Source: Rhizobium sp. 2MFCol3.1 (GTDB taxonomy: Bacteria; Pseudomonadota; Alphaproteobacteria; Rhizobiales; Rhizobiaceae). Taken from it: a stretch of 64,000 nucleotides of DNA. Positions 38,742 to 47,339 of the stretch are shown piece by piece. The position numbers and the translations under genes are program-made. The notes under the pieces are model-generated. The model did no database searches, had not been told where the DNA came from, and saw only the letters and a list, made by a program, of their open reading frames with translations. Position 1 is the stretch's first letter, and each line of letters opens with the position of its first letter. The DNA lies in NCBI RefSeq assembly GCF_000377565.1, contig NZ_KB898354.1, positions 372,001 to 436,000 on the forward strand. Direction: 5' to 3'.

Positions 38742-39563
38742 ATGTCCGGTCTGTCGTCCTCGGGTCCAATCGTTCTTGTCGGCGCCGGCAATATGGGGGG
38801 CGCGATGCTCTCCGGCTGGCTGAAGAACGGTGTGCCCGGTGCCTCCGTCGTCGTCGTCGATCCCGGCCCCTCGGCCCAGATGATGGCGACGATCAATGAG
38901 GCTGGCGCCAGGCATGTGACGGCGCTTCCCGCCGAGCTGAAGGCCGGCGTGCTGTTTCTGGCGGTGAAGCCGCAGGTAATGGACGCGGTGCTCCCATCCG
39001 TGAAAAGCGCTGTCGGCGACGATACGGTGGTGGTTTCGGTCGCGGCGGGCAAGACGCTCGGTTTTCTCGAATCCCATCTTGGCGAAGCGGCGATGGTTCG
39101 CGCCATGCCGAACACGCCTGCCATGGTCGGCCGCGGCGTCACCGGCGCTTTCGCCAATCAGCGCGTTGGCCAGAACCAGCGCGATCAGGTGCATGCGCTG
39201 CTCAGGGTCTCCGGACCCGTGGAGTGGGTGCCTTCCGAATCCGATATCGATGCCGTTACAGCCCTTTCGGGCAGTGGTCCTGCGTATGTGTTCTATCTCG
39301 TGGAGTGCATGGCAGAAGCAGGCCGCAAACTTGGCCTGCAGGCGGACCTTGCCATGCGGCTTGCACGGGAAACTGTCGCGGGGGCTGGTGAACTCTTGCA
39401 CCAGTCCCCCGACGACGCATCGAAGCTTCGCCAGAACGTGACGTCTCCAGGCGGCACGACGGCGGCGGCGCTTTCGGTGCTGATGGCTGACGATGCGATG
39501 CAGCCGCTGTTCGACAAGGCGCTTTCGGCCGCTCGCAAGCGGGCCGAGGAACTCGCAGGCTGA
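38742..39563 (+). CDS. proC: pyrroline-5-carboxylate reductase
   Basis: Last step of proline synthesis, reducing pyrroline-5-carboxylate with NAD(P)H. The 273-residue protein has the Rossmann motif LVGAGNMGGAMLSGWL, the FLAVKPQVMD segment, MPNTPAMVGRGVTG and the C-terminal signature SGSGPAYVFYLVECMAEAG with TSPGGTTAAAL. It starts at ATG 38742, one base after the stop of the YbjN gene, so translation is coupled. The csaA gene follows after ten bases. Confidence 0.96.
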   Translation: MSGLSSSGPIVLVGAGNMGGAMLSGWLKNGVPGASVVVVDPGPSAQMMATINEAGARHVTALPAELKAGVLFLAVKPQVMDAVLPSVKSAVGDDTVVVSVAAGKTLGFLESHLGEAAMVRAMPNTPAMVGRGVTGAFANQRVGQNQRDQVHALLRVSGPVEWVPSESDIDAVTALSGSGPAYVFYLVECMAEAGRKLGLQADLAMRLARETVAGAGELLHQSPDDASKLRQNVTSPGGTTAAALSVLMADDAMQPLFDKALSAARKRAEELAG

Positions 39564-39573
39564 GGCGATTTTT

Positions 39574-39915
39574 ATGACCGAAGAAATTACCTACGGCGAT
39601 TTCGAGCGGGTCGACATCCGTGTCGGCACCGTGATCGAGGCCAATCCGTTTCCCGAGGCGCGCAAGCCGGCCTTCAAGCTGCTGATCGACTTCGGGCCGG
39701 AGATCGGCGTCAAGAAGTCCTCGGCGCAGATCACCGTGCACTATACGCTCGAGACGCTCGTCGGCCGGCAGGTGCTGTGCGTGGTCAATTTCCCGCCACG
39801 GCAGATCGGACCGTTCCGCTCAGAGGTTCTGACGCTCGGTTTCGAGGACGAGGCCGGCGCCATCGTGCTCGCGGCGCCGGACAAGCCTGTGCCAAACGGC
39901 AAGAAGATCATGTGA
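39574..39915 (+). CDS. csaA: CsaA-like tRNA-binding protein
   Basis: A 113-residue OB-fold protein like the tRNA-binding domain at the end of some aminoacyl-tRNA synthetases. CsaA has a reported chaperone and export-related role in Bacillus. Motifs: FERVDIRVGTVIEANPFPEA, KSSAQITVHYTLE, NFPPRQIGPFRSEVLTLG. The ATG at 39574 follows proC by ten bases. The frame opens at 39493 inside proC but that part is not coding. Confidence 0.92.
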   Translation: MTEEITYGDFERVDIRVGTVIEANPFPEARKPAFKLLIDFGPEIGVKKSSAQITVHYTLETLVGRQVLCVVNFPPRQIGPFRSEVLTLGFEDEAGAIVLAAPDKPVPNGKKIM

Positions 39916-39962
39916 TTGGCGGAGCGCCGTGGCCTTGTGCCCGGCGTTTTAGCGCCGACATT

Positions 39963-40544
39963 CTAGTGAATGTCGCGCGAGAGCGGGTCCGAGAGGCTGA
40001 AGTCGTGGAACGTGGCTTCGAAGCCGGCGCGTTGCGGTGAGCAGAAGACCGGGCCGACCATCAATTCCGCAAATTTCGGGTCGAACCAGGCGAGGCGCGC
40101 CATGCGCCAATCGGCCATCATGTCCGTCCTGTACTGGATGAACAGCGCATCGCCATTGCGCGTGACCCGCACCGACAGCCGTTCGAAATCATGGTCGATG
40201 CGAAATGCCGACCAATCGGAGTTGCCGTTGGTGACGACGACGCTGAAGTGGCGGGCGCCGTCGGTATATTCGATCCCGCATTTCATCCAGTGCGTCGCGT
40301 CGGCGCGCAGCATGATGCCGGCCTGATCGTAGAGCGCCTGGTAATCCGCCGAAAAGGTCAGCTCAGCGGTGAAGTCGCCGTGGCGTGGCTGGTGTAGGAA
40401 ATGGCCGTCGTCACGGTGAAAGCCGTAGTAGGTTCCCTGCCAGAAATCGGTCCTGTCGCCGGAGCGCACGTGCAGTCCGTCGTCGCGCTGCTCGGCAGAC
40501 GGCGGTGGGTTCAGCCAGGTCATGTCCGTCAAATCGATAGCCAT
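39963..40544 (-). CDS. DUF1349 family protein
   Basis: A 193-residue beta-rich protein of the DUF1349 (concanavalin-like jelly roll) type: an aromatic N-terminus TWLNPPPSAEQ, FWQGTYYGFHRDDGHFL, AGIMLRADATHWMKCGIEY and VGPVFCSPQRAGFEATFHDF. Members of this family are often carbohydrate-related but no catalytic site is evident. GAGGTCACG lies before ATG 40544 and the ribosome binding site overlaps the end of the kinase gene (40552), so the two are translated together. It is an odd tail to a regulatory operon. Confidence 0.84.
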   Translation of the reverse strand: MAIDLTDMTWLNPPPSAEQRDDGLHVRSGDRTDFWQGTYYGFHRDDGHFLHQPRHGDFTAELTFSADYQALYDQAGIMLRADATHWMKCGIEYTDGARHFSVVVTNGNSDWSAFRIDHDFERLSVRVTRNGDALFIQYRTDMMADWRMARLAWFDPKFAELMVGPVFCSPQRAGFEATFHDFSLSDPLSRDIH

Positions 40545-40551
40545 CGTGACC

Positions 40552-41928
40552 TCAGGCCGGGATGCGGATGACGGCGCGCAGGCCGCCGAGCGGGCTGTCG
40601 CCAAGCGTGACGTTGCCGCCGTGGCTACGGGCGATATCGCGGGCGATCGCGAGGCCGAGACCCGTTCCCGACGCATCGAGATTGCGTGCCTCATCAAGGC
40701 GGAAAAAGGGCTTGAAGACGTCCTCGCGGTTCTGTTCGGGGATGCCGGGGCCGTCGTCGTCAAACACGATCGTCAGCCATTTGGCGCCGTGCTTGGCCTC
40801 GATGTTGAGGGTCTTGGCATAGCGGCGGGCGTTGGAGGCGAGGTTGGTGACGAGGCGCGTGAATGCGTTCGGCCGGACCTCGATATCGTCGTCGCCGTCG
40901 ATCGAGTAGGTGAGCGTCTTCTTGTGCAGGGCGAAGTCAGGCTCCAGCTTCAACAACAGCTCGCTGAGCTTGAGTTCGCCGACATCTTCCTCGACCTCGC
41001 TGCGTGCAAAGGCCATGTAGGCCTCAAGCATCGACTGCATGTCGTTGACGTCGTCGCTCATGCCTTGAAGATCGGGATTGTCTCCGGCGAGCGCCAGCTG
41101 CAACTTGAAGCGCGTGAGGATGGTGCGTAGATCGTGGCTGACGCCTGTCAGCATCGCCGTTCGCTGTTCCATCTGGCGCTCGATACGCTCACGCATGAGA
41201 ATGAAGGCGAGGCCGGCGCGGCGGACTTCGTCGGCGCCGCGCGGGTAGAAGTTTTCGGCCTTCTGGCCCTTGCCGAAGCTTTCGGCGGCGGCCGCGAGTT
41301 TCTGGATCGGGCGGATCTGGCCTCTGAGGAACAGGATGGAAATGGTGATCAGCACCAGCGATGCGCCGACCATCCAGACGATGAAGATATGGGTGTTGGA
41401 GGCGTAGGTCTGGTTGCGCTTGGCAAGCACGCGCAGGATCTTGCCGTCAAGTTTCACCCGGACCTCGACGAGATTGGAATCGCCCACCGTGTCGATCCAG
41501 AAGGGGCGCTTGATCTGGTCGCGGATCTCGTCGCTCAGAATGCCGTCGAGAATGGAGAAGAACGGTTTGATGCGGGGCGGGGGGAGCTCGCCATCGGGCT
41601 CGATCGAGATCTGCAGGCCGAGCTGGTCGCGGGCGATGCGGGTGGCCTCGCTGTAATCGGTGTCCTGCGGATAGGTCTCGATCATCTGGATGATCGCGGC
41701 GATATCGGCGGTCACGGCCATCGACAGGCGCTGGGTGACCATCTGCCAGTGCCGTTCCATGAAGACGGCGGCGACGACGGACTGCAGGAGCACCATCGGC
41801 ATGATGATGATGATCAGCGAACGGACGTAAAGGCCCTTGGGCAGCTGGCGGCGCAGCAGGCGGGTGAACCAACGCCAGCCGGAAACCGGCGAGCGGTCCT
41901 CGCGTCGCAGGGAATCGAATGTTACCAT
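40552..41928 (-). CDS. sensor histidine kinase with HAMP domain
   Basis: A 458-residue inner-membrane kinase. Membrane helices lie at 38-57 and 181-201, enclosing a 120-residue periplasmic sensor. HAMP follows, then the H-box TGVSHDLRTILTRFKL with His at 265, an N-box NLASNARRYAK, DDDGPGIP and GTGLGLAI. It is EnvZ-like in layout. It lies 26 bases downstream of the response-regulator gene and is its likely partner. The signal is unknown. Confidence 0.94.
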   Translation of the reverse strand: MVTFDSLRREDRSPVSGWRWFTRLLRRQLPKGLYVRSLIIIIMPMVLLQSVVAAVFMERHWQMVTQRLSMAVTADIAAIIQMIETYPQDTDYSEATRIARDQLGLQISIEPDGELPPPRIKPFFSILDGILSDEIRDQIKRPFWIDTVGDSNLVEVRVKLDGKILRVLAKRNQTYASNTHIFIVWMVGASLVLITISILFLRGQIRPIQKLAAAAESFGKGQKAENFYPRGADEVRRAGLAFILMRERIERQMEQRTAMLTGVSHDLRTILTRFKLQLALAGDNPDLQGMSDDVNDMQSMLEAYMAFARSEVEEDVGELKLSELLLKLEPDFALHKKTLTYSIDGDDDIEVRPNAFTRLVTNLASNARRYAKTLNIEAKHGAKWLTIVFDDDGPGIPEQNREDVFKPFFRLDEARNLDASGTGLGLAIARDIARSHGGNVTLGDSPLGGLRAVIRIPA

Positions 41929-41954
41929 CTAGAGCCTTTCCGGGTCCCGGATCA

Positions 41955-42656
41955 TCAATCGATGCTCAGGCGGTATCCTATACCACGAACCGTCTGGAGC
42001 CAGACCGGATTTGATGGGTCGTCCTCGATTTTGCGGCGCAGGCGGTTGATCTGCACGTCGATCGTGCGCTCGCCGACATCGACATCGTTGCCGATCAGTT
42101 CGTGGCGGGGAATGGTGTCGCCTGCGCGCTTGGCAAAGAGCAGCATGATTTCCTGCTCGCGGTCGGTCAGGCGCACGATCTCGGCAGCTTTCTTGAGCTC
42201 CCGGCGGGTGAGCGAGAACGTGTAGGGGCCGAACATGACCTGTTCGATCTTGGGCGCATCGCCGGAGACGTTGCGGCGCAGGATGTTGTTGATGCGCAGC
42301 ACGAGCTCGCGCGGGTCGAAGGGCTTGGGCAGGTAATCGTCGGCGCCGGCCTCGAGACCGGCGATGCGGCTGTCGGATTCGGCGAGCGCCGTCAGCATGA
42401 TGATCGGCACGTTCTTGATGATGCGCAGATCCTTGGTGACGTCGATGCCGGATTCGCCGGGCATCATCACATCCATGATGATCAGATCGAAATCCAGGCC
42501 GCCAAGCTTGCGGCGTGCTTCGGCGCCATCGGCCGCAACCGTCACACGGAAGCCGTTCTCGCTCAAATAGCGGTTGAGCAGCGCGCGAATACGCGTGTCG
42601 TCATCCACAACGAGCAAGTGTGCCGCATCGTCCGAAATCACTATCTTCGCCGCCAT
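41955..42656 (-). CDS. OmpR-family response regulator (PetR-like)
   Basis: A 233-residue regulator with receiver and winged-helix DNA-binding domains. The phosphorylation site is D62 in IIMDVMMPGESG, with DDD at 18-20 and the Lys in LPKPFD. The C-terminal domain has LTDREQEIMLLFAKR and RTIDVQINRLRRKIEDD. PetR of Rhodobacter capsulatus is a close type, and, as there, a MarR-type gene lies just upstream; the stop of that gene directly abuts this ATG. I infer a petP-petR-like module, not its regulon. Confidence 0.92.
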   Translation of the reverse strand: MAAKIVISDDAAHLLVVDDDTRIRALLNRYLSENGFRVTVAADGAEARRKLGGLDFDLIIMDVMMPGESGIDVTKDLRIIKNVPIIMLTALAESDSRIAGLEAGADDYLPKPFDPRELVLRINNILRRNVSGDAPKIEQVMFGPYTFSLTRRELKKAAEIVRLTDREQEIMLLFAKRAGDTIPRHELIGNDVDVGERTIDVQINRLRRKIEDDPSNPVWLQTVRGIGYRLSID

Positions 42657-43232
42657 TCAGTCCGCTTTCGAGTTTTGTCTGTTCTGCATGCCACTCAGGA
42701 AGGCCTTGACGCCAGCCCTTATCTCCGGAGACGCCCCGTCGAATGCTCTCTCAATACGGCGCGATTGCGGCTCGGCGAGTGCAAGCACCAGATCCCGGCC
42801 AGTGGCGGTGGGATAGAGCTTGCGCTGACGTCGGTCCTCAGGCCCCGCTTTTTGTTGAATATACCCCGAATCGATAAGCTGTTTGAGTACCCTTGCGAGA
42901 CTCTGTTTGGTTATCTTCAACGTATCCAGGAGATCGGCAACGGTCATGCCGGGGTTTCGGTTAACGAAATGCACCACGCGGTGATGCGCACGTCCAAAGC
43001 CGCTCTTTGCCAGGATGGCATCCGGATCGGAGACGAAGTCCCGATAGGAGAAAAACAGGAGCTCGATGATGTCGAAGTCGATGGTTTCGGTGTTTTCCAA
43101 CGGCTTGGTCAAAGGCTCCGGCTTGGGCTCCTGCCTGCCGGCTCTCGGGCTGCTCTGTCGTGCCAATTTGGCATTTCCTTTCCTAGTCTGCGCCGTTTGG
43201 CCGACAGCGCGGGAACATACGTCAGTAATCAT
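42657..43232 (-). CDS. MarR-family regulator (PetP-like)
   Basis: A 191-residue winged-helix protein with a basic N-terminal tail of about 45 residues, then the MarR core: IDFDIIELLFFSYRDFVSD, GMTVADLLDTLKITKQSLAR as the recognition helix region and GPEDRRQRKLYPT as the wing. ATG 43232 was chosen because GGAAG lies about ten bases upstream; the longer frame to 43385 looks non-coding. TGA and the next gene's ATG are adjacent, so expression is coupled. It resembles PetP of R. capsulatus by context. Confidence 0.86.
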   Translation of the reverse strand: MITDVCSRAVGQTAQTRKGNAKLARQSSPRAGRQEPKPEPLTKPLENTETIDFDIIELLFFSYRDFVSDPDAILAKSGFGRAHHRVVHFVNRNPGMTVADLLDTLKITKQSLARVLKQLIDSGYIQQKAGPEDRRQRKLYPTATGRDLVLALAEPQSRRIERAFDGASPEIRAGVKAFLSGMQNRQNSKAD

Positions 43233-43443
43233 GACATATCTTCCAGTGTCTTTCGGTTTTCGGCTTTCGCGCGTGCAAAGAAGGTCGGTGTTGTCAGTTG
43301 AACCGAGATGCCCCCGCGCAAAACTCCCCATGCGATACGCAATTCCCCTGCGTGATTGGATTAAGAGGCATATTTGCGGCAACAATCAACAGGCATGACG
43401 CGAGCGCGGCGGCGAGTTCACAGCCGTCTGGCGAGCGCGCATG

Positions 43444-43469
43444 AAAAAGGCGGCCGGGTGGCCGCCTTT
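43444..43469 (-). terminator. intrinsic terminator after the SH3/DUF1236 gene
   Basis: AAAGGCGGCC and GGCCGCCTTT pair perfectly around GGGT. The minus strand then reads TTTTTCAT. It closes the transcript of the gene at 43490-44101. Confidence 0.88.
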
Positions 43470-43489
43470 GTTGTCCATGATTTCAGGTC

Positions 43490-44101
43490 TTAGTTGTAGA
43501 CGTAGACGATACGGCGCGTGCCAGGATCGACCAGTACCGGACGGTCGTTGATGCGAGCGTAGCGGTACTGGTAGTCAGGGATTTCCTGGAACGTCACCGT
43601 GCCCGGAACCTGCGCGCCGACGACGACATCACCGCCGACCTCGACCGTGCGACCAGGGTTGCTCTCGATATAGGTGGTGACCGTCTGCGGCGGTTCGATC
43701 GTCTCTACCGAGCCGACCGGGCCGAGCAGTTCGTCGCCCGGAGCGGGTTCGGCGGGGCCGGTCGCTGCCGTGGTTTCATAGGTCACAACGGGGATATCGA
43801 GATCAGACTGGTGCTGCTGGACGATCACTTGGTTGCCGTCCTGATCCATCTGCAGGTACTGGGCGTAAACCCAGCCGCGCATGCCGTTGACATCGACACG
43901 GCACCACTGGCTACCGGCGACGCAGCCGTCGAGGATGGTTTCGGAGCCGCGCGTCGCAACGCCGACAGCGGGATACTGCTCGCCGGGGCCGGCGTGAATG
44001 GTCAGATCGTTGATGGCCGTTGCGGCCATTTCCGCGCGGGCGAGGCCGGCGGTCGCCAGAACCATTGCGCCTGCCAGGAAAAGATTTCGCTTCATGGTCA
44101 T
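43490..44101 (-). CDS. secreted SH3/DUF1236 protein
   Basis: A 203-residue protein with a signal peptide ending ARA (about residue 24). A bacterial SH3 domain follows (LTIHAGPGEQYPAVGVATRG, WCRVDVNGMRGWVYAQYL), then a Pro/Glu-rich linker and a C-terminal DUF1236 domain ending RPVLVDPGTRRIVYVYN. SH3 domains of this kind bind cell-wall peptides. AAGGAG lies eight bases before ATG 44101. Envelope location is likely; role unknown. Confidence 0.88.
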   Translation of the reverse strand: MTMKRNLFLAGAMVLATAGLARAEMAATAINDLTIHAGPGEQYPAVGVATRGSETILDGCVAGSQWCRVDVNGMRGWVYAQYLQMDQDGNQVIVQQHQSDLDIPVVTYETTAATGPAEPAPGDELLGPVGSVETIEPPQTVTTYIESNPGRTVEVGGDVVVGAQVPGTVTFQEIPDYQYRYARINDRPVLVDPGTRRIVYVYN

Positions 44102-44297
44102 CGTAGGTCTCCTTTTATAGACGGGTTGGTAACGCCCGGAACAAGGGGAGGTTCCGCCGATGGCGATCACAGGAGATTACACTTATCGTTGCGGCGTGAC
44201 GGAGGGCTTGGCAAAATCGAGGCTGCACGGGCCGGCGTTTGCGACTATATCGACATCGAGACGGACGAACTGCGCAAGACACAAAGCGAGGCACCCC

Positions 44298-44948
44298 ATG
44301 AGCATGCTCCAGGCCGGGATCATTCCGGTGACAGCGTTCCAGCAGAACTGCACGATCTTTTTCGATGAGGCGACGAAGGAGGGCGTGGTGATCGATCCGG
44401 GCGGGGATGTCGCCAATATCCTGCAGGGGATCGAGCAAAATGGGCTCAAGATCAGGGCGATCTGGCTGACCCACGGCCATCTCGATCACGCCGGCGGGGC
44501 CAAGGAGCTCAAGGAAGCGCTTGGCGTCGATATCATCGGCCCGCACGAGGACGACCTGCCGCTGCTGCAACGGATCGAGACGCAGGCGGAGAAATATGGG
44601 CTGCCGGCGGGGCAGATGCAGAATGTCGAGCCCGACCGCTGGCTGAAGGATGGGGACACCGTGTCCTTCGGCGAGCACGTGTTCGAGGTCTACCACACGC
44701 CGGGTCACGCGCCTGGGCATGTCATCTATTTCAACCGGGCGCAGAAGTCCGCGCATCTGGGGGACGTTCTGTTCAACGGTTCGATCGGCCGCACCGATCT
44801 TCCCGGCGGAAACCACCAGCAGTTGCTCGATTCCATCCGCGACAAGGTGGTGCCGCTCGGCGACGAGGTCGGCTTTATCTGTGGCCACGGCCCGGGAAGC
44901 CGGATCGGCGACGAGCGCCGCGGCAATCCTTATCTGCAGGGGCTTTGA
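44298..44948 (+). CDS. metallo-beta-lactamase-fold hydrolase (glyoxalase II-like)
   Basis: A 216-residue zinc hydrolase of the YcbL type, related to glyoxalase II. The metal motif THGHLDHAGG, YHTPGHAPGHVIYF, GDVLFNGSIGRTDLPGG and CGHGPGS are all present, giving two zinc sites. Substrates in this group are thioesters such as lactoylglutathione. ATG 44298 was preferred over an upstream frame to 44160. A bidirectional hairpin follows at 44984-45013. Confidence 0.93.
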   Translation: MSMLQAGIIPVTAFQQNCTIFFDEATKEGVVIDPGGDVANILQGIEQNGLKIRAIWLTHGHLDHAGGAKELKEALGVDIIGPHEDDLPLLQRIETQAEKYGLPAGQMQNVEPDRWLKDGDTVSFGEHVFEVYHTPGHAPGHVIYFNRAQKSAHLGDVLFNGSIGRTDLPGGNHQQLLDSIRDKVVPLGDEVGFICGHGPGSRIGDERRGNPYLQGL

Positions 44949-44983
44949 TCCGGACAGGGGATCGGGTCGGCAAAGTCCGCACA

Positions 44984-45013
44984 AAACAAAAGCGCCGCTG
45001 AAAAGCGGCGCTT
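44984..45013 (-). terminator. intrinsic terminator of BA14K gene
   Basis: AAGCGCCGCT and AGCGGCGCTT pair around a GAAA loop. The minus strand ends in TTTTGTTTTG, so it serves the BA14K gene; on the plus strand it may also stop the hydrolase transcript. Confidence 0.85.
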
Positions 45014-45037
45014 CGTGCATGAGCGATCAGTGTTCGA

Positions 45038-45472
45038 TCAGTTGGCGACGCAGAAGTGGCTGCGGCCGTCATTGCCGATGAAGGTGCCGCTGCGCGGATC
45101 AAACGAACGGTAACGATAAGAGCAGTAGCGTTCCCACTGCGGGGTCCACGGCTCGACGCCGACGCGAACCGGAGCCGGCTGGTAGTAGCGCACTGGTGCC
45201 GGGCGATAATAGCGGGGAGGTGCTGCGTAGACCGGACCGTCGTCATAGGCGTAGGGCGGGTCGATGTAGCGCGGTTCGTCGTAGCGCGGAGCATTGGCGA
45301 TCGCCGAGCCGACGATCAAGCCTGTTGCCAGACCGACAGCGCCGCCGACCCATGCATCATTGTTATGGTGGTGGCGATAGCGCCAGTCGTCAGCCGATGC
45401 GACACCGATCGACGAGAATGTGATGGCAGCCGCGGTTGCCGTCAGAAGAAGGGTCTTGGCAAGGCTATTCAT
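45038..45472 (-). CDS. BA14K family secreted protein
   Basis: A 144-residue protein with a signal peptide ending ASA near residue 27, a glycine-rich membrane-like stretch (DAWVGGAVGLATGLIVGSAIA), Pro/Tyr-rich repeats and the BA14K C-terminal motif CSYRYRSFDPRSGTFIGNDG ending with a second Cys. The Brucella member is an immunoreactive protein with lectin-like activity. AGGACAG lies before ATG 45472. A terminator-type hairpin of the cold-shock gene separates it from the next gene. Confidence 0.88.
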   Translation of the reverse strand: MNSLAKTLLLTATAAAITFSSIGVASADDWRYRHHHNNDAWVGGAVGLATGLIVGSAIANAPRYDEPRYIDPPYAYDDGPVYAAPPRYYRPAPVRYYQPAPVRVGVEPWTPQWERYCSYRYRSFDPRSGTFIGNDGRSHFCVAN

Positions 45473-45559
45473 GTGTTCTGTCCTGTTCAAACTCTTGGCC
45501 GGTTTTGCACCTTGATGATGGCAAGTTAACGGCTGGCGGCTGAATGCAGGCTGAACGAT

Positions 45560-45580
45560 AAAACCCGGCGGCCCGCCGGG
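45560..45580 (-). terminator. terminator of the cold-shock gene
   Basis: CCCGGC and GCCGGG pair around GGCCC, and the minus strand continues TTTTATC. It lies 30 bases after the cold-shock stop. Confidence 0.8.
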
Positions 45581-45609
45581 CTTCAACTCGATTGCAAAGG
45601 TAGGCTCTA

Positions 45610-45825
45610 TCAGCCGTCGATCTGCAGGTTGACGGCCTTCGGGCCCTTGCCGCGACGATCCGGTTCGGTGTCGAAGCTAACCTTCTGGTTTTCCGTCAGT
45701 CCGGCCAATCCGGAAGCCTGCACGGCGGAAATGTGAACGAAGATGTCCGCGCCGCCCTTGTCAGGCTTGATAAAGCCAAAGCCCTTGTCGGTGTTGAAGA
45801 ATTTTACAGTCCCAGTCTCGGCCAT
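45610..45825 (-). CDS. cspA: cold-shock protein
   Basis: A 71-residue cold-shock domain protein that binds single-stranded RNA and DNA. RNP-1 reads KGFGFIKP and RNP-2 IFVHIS, both complete, with GLTENQKVSFDTE and a basic KGPKAVN end. AAAGGA lies about ten bases before ATG 45825. The gene has a long leader (see 45826-46011) with strong inverted repeats, suggesting control of translation or RNA stability; whether it is cold-induced cannot be seen. Confidence 0.94.
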   Translation of the reverse strand: MAETGTVKFFNTDKGFGFIKPDKGGADIFVHISAVQASGLAGLTENQKVSFDTEPDRRGKGPKAVNLQIDG

Positions 45826-46011
45826 GCGTCAGGTCCTTTGATCTCTGCCCGCCATCCACACGGGCAGCATACTGATATTGCCTCCTCACGGAGACGCTAA
45901 CAGGCAATTATTGAATTGTGAGAAAAAGGTCCCCTCTAAATCAGTATAGTTCTCCGCAGAACTTCCGCCTGCTTATTTAGAACCAACCGACCGGAGTATT
46001 AGCGTCTCCGG
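45826..46011 (-). promoter_or_regulatory. structured, switchable 5' leader of the cold-shock gene
   Basis: Five complementary pairs occur. Hairpin D: CTGCCCG/CGGGCAG (45845-45851, 45861-45867). Helix B: ATACTGAT (45869-45876) with ATCAGTAT (45940-45947). Helix A: CGGAGACGCTAA (45889-45900) with TTAGCGTCTCCG (45999-46010). Hairpin C: AGTTCT/AGAACT (45948-45963). A local hairpin CCGGAG/CTCCGG (45991-46011) competes with A. Helices A and B cross, so they are a pseudoknot or alternatives. The rest of the gap, 46012-46288, should carry the promoter; I see no gene there. Confidence 0.6.
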
Positions 46012-46288
46012 CGCGCACAATCTTAAGGACTTCCCATGCTCGCAAAATGCCCGAACGCCACGAGATTGCTGTGATTATTCACTTTTGGCAAGCAAAAGTT
46101 TTCCGACGCAACGCTGCCTCGCGCGCCAATTCCGGGTGGGTTCTGCGCTCTGACGAAAAAAAGCACTCATCAGTCGCCTCTGGATAACGTTTTGTATCGC
46201 GAGCAATATATTTTAGGAGCAGATTTTGCCAAAATTACAACGTGTGCGCGACCTGGCGAACGTTAAACTTTTTTTCATATTTTCGGCT

Positions 46289-47203
46289 TCAGCCCGGATT
46301 TTGGCCGATAAGCAGGCCGTTTTGGCGACGTCGACGCGCTATCTCGGGGACGATTTCAACTAGAAGCATTGCCGCGAACATCAGCGCGCAGCCGACATAG
46401 CCGAGAGCGGAGATCTTCTCGCCCAGCACCAGGGCGCCGAGTGCGGCGCCAAACAGCGCTTCGGACGACAGGAAGATCGCCGCTTGCGAGGAGGTGGTGT
46501 AGCGCTGGCCGATGATCTGCAGCGAAAACGCAATGCCAGACGAGAAGATGCCGACATAGAGGATCTCCGGAGCTGCGTCCCAGATCGCCGCCAGGCTGAT
46601 GGGCTCTACAATGACGGCGGCTGCCAGCGCTAGCACGGCGGTGACGGCGAACTGCGCCACCGACAGCGTCAGGGCTCGGCCGGTCTCGGAGACAATGATG
46701 CCGGCGAGCGTGATCTGGCCGGCGGAGAAGACAGCGCAGAAGATGGTCAGGATATCGCCGCGCGACAGGGCCGACATGTCGCCACCCGACAGCAGATAGA
46801 TGCCGGTCAAGGCCATCAAGGCGCCCGGCCAGACGATCCAGTGCGGCGCCCGGCGCAGAAAAAACACGGCGATGATCGGAACGATGACGACGTAGAGCCC
46901 GGTGAGGAAGCTTGAATTGGTCACCGTCGTCGTCTGGAGACCGATCTGCTGGGTGATCATGACGCCGAATAGGGTCAGGCCGATCAGCAGATAGAGCATC
47001 GCGTGGCGCCCGGTGGTCTTGGTCTTGCTTTTGCGCGCCTCGATCAGAGCGAAAGGGAGGACCGCGACGGTGGCGATGGCGAAGCGCAAGCCGACGAACC
47101 AGAGCGGACCGATCGTTTCCATCGCCGTCGACTGCGCGACGAAGCCGCCGCCCCAGATGGCGCCGGCCAGCAATAGAACAAGGTTCGCCTGTATGCGCGT
47201 CAT
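46289..47203 (-). CDS. EamA/DMT-family transporter
   Basis: A 304-residue inner-membrane protein with ten predicted helices arranged as two EamA halves. Marks include LVLLLAGAIWGGGFVAQSTA at the start and the second half opening with DILTIFCAVFSAGQITLAGI. Members export amino acids or metabolites, or take up various small molecules; the substrate is unknown. It stands alone and is followed (toward 46288) by the long leader region of the cold-shock gene. Confidence 0.9.
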   Translation of the reverse strand: MTRIQANLVLLLAGAIWGGGFVAQSTAMETIGPLWFVGLRFAIATVAVLPFALIEARKSKTKTTGRHAMLYLLIGLTLFGVMITQQIGLQTTTVTNSSFLTGLYVVIVPIIAVFFLRRAPHWIVWPGALMALTGIYLLSGGDMSALSRGDILTIFCAVFSAGQITLAGIIVSETGRALTLSVAQFAVTAVLALAAAVIVEPISLAAIWDAAPEILYVGIFSSGIAFSLQIIGQRYTTSSQAAIFLSSEALFGAALGALVLGEKISALGYVGCALMFAAMLLVEIVPEIARRRRQNGLLIGQNPG

Positions 47204-47339
47204 GTCAGCCTCAATCGGGTCAGCCTCGGGGAGGTCGGCCAGACGGGGTTAGCGCTTTGCGGCCGAAAAAGATGTGGTCGAGATGGGCGACCGTTACCAG
47301 TTTCGTTCGACCGCAGCAAGGCGACGCCTGCCGGCGAGA

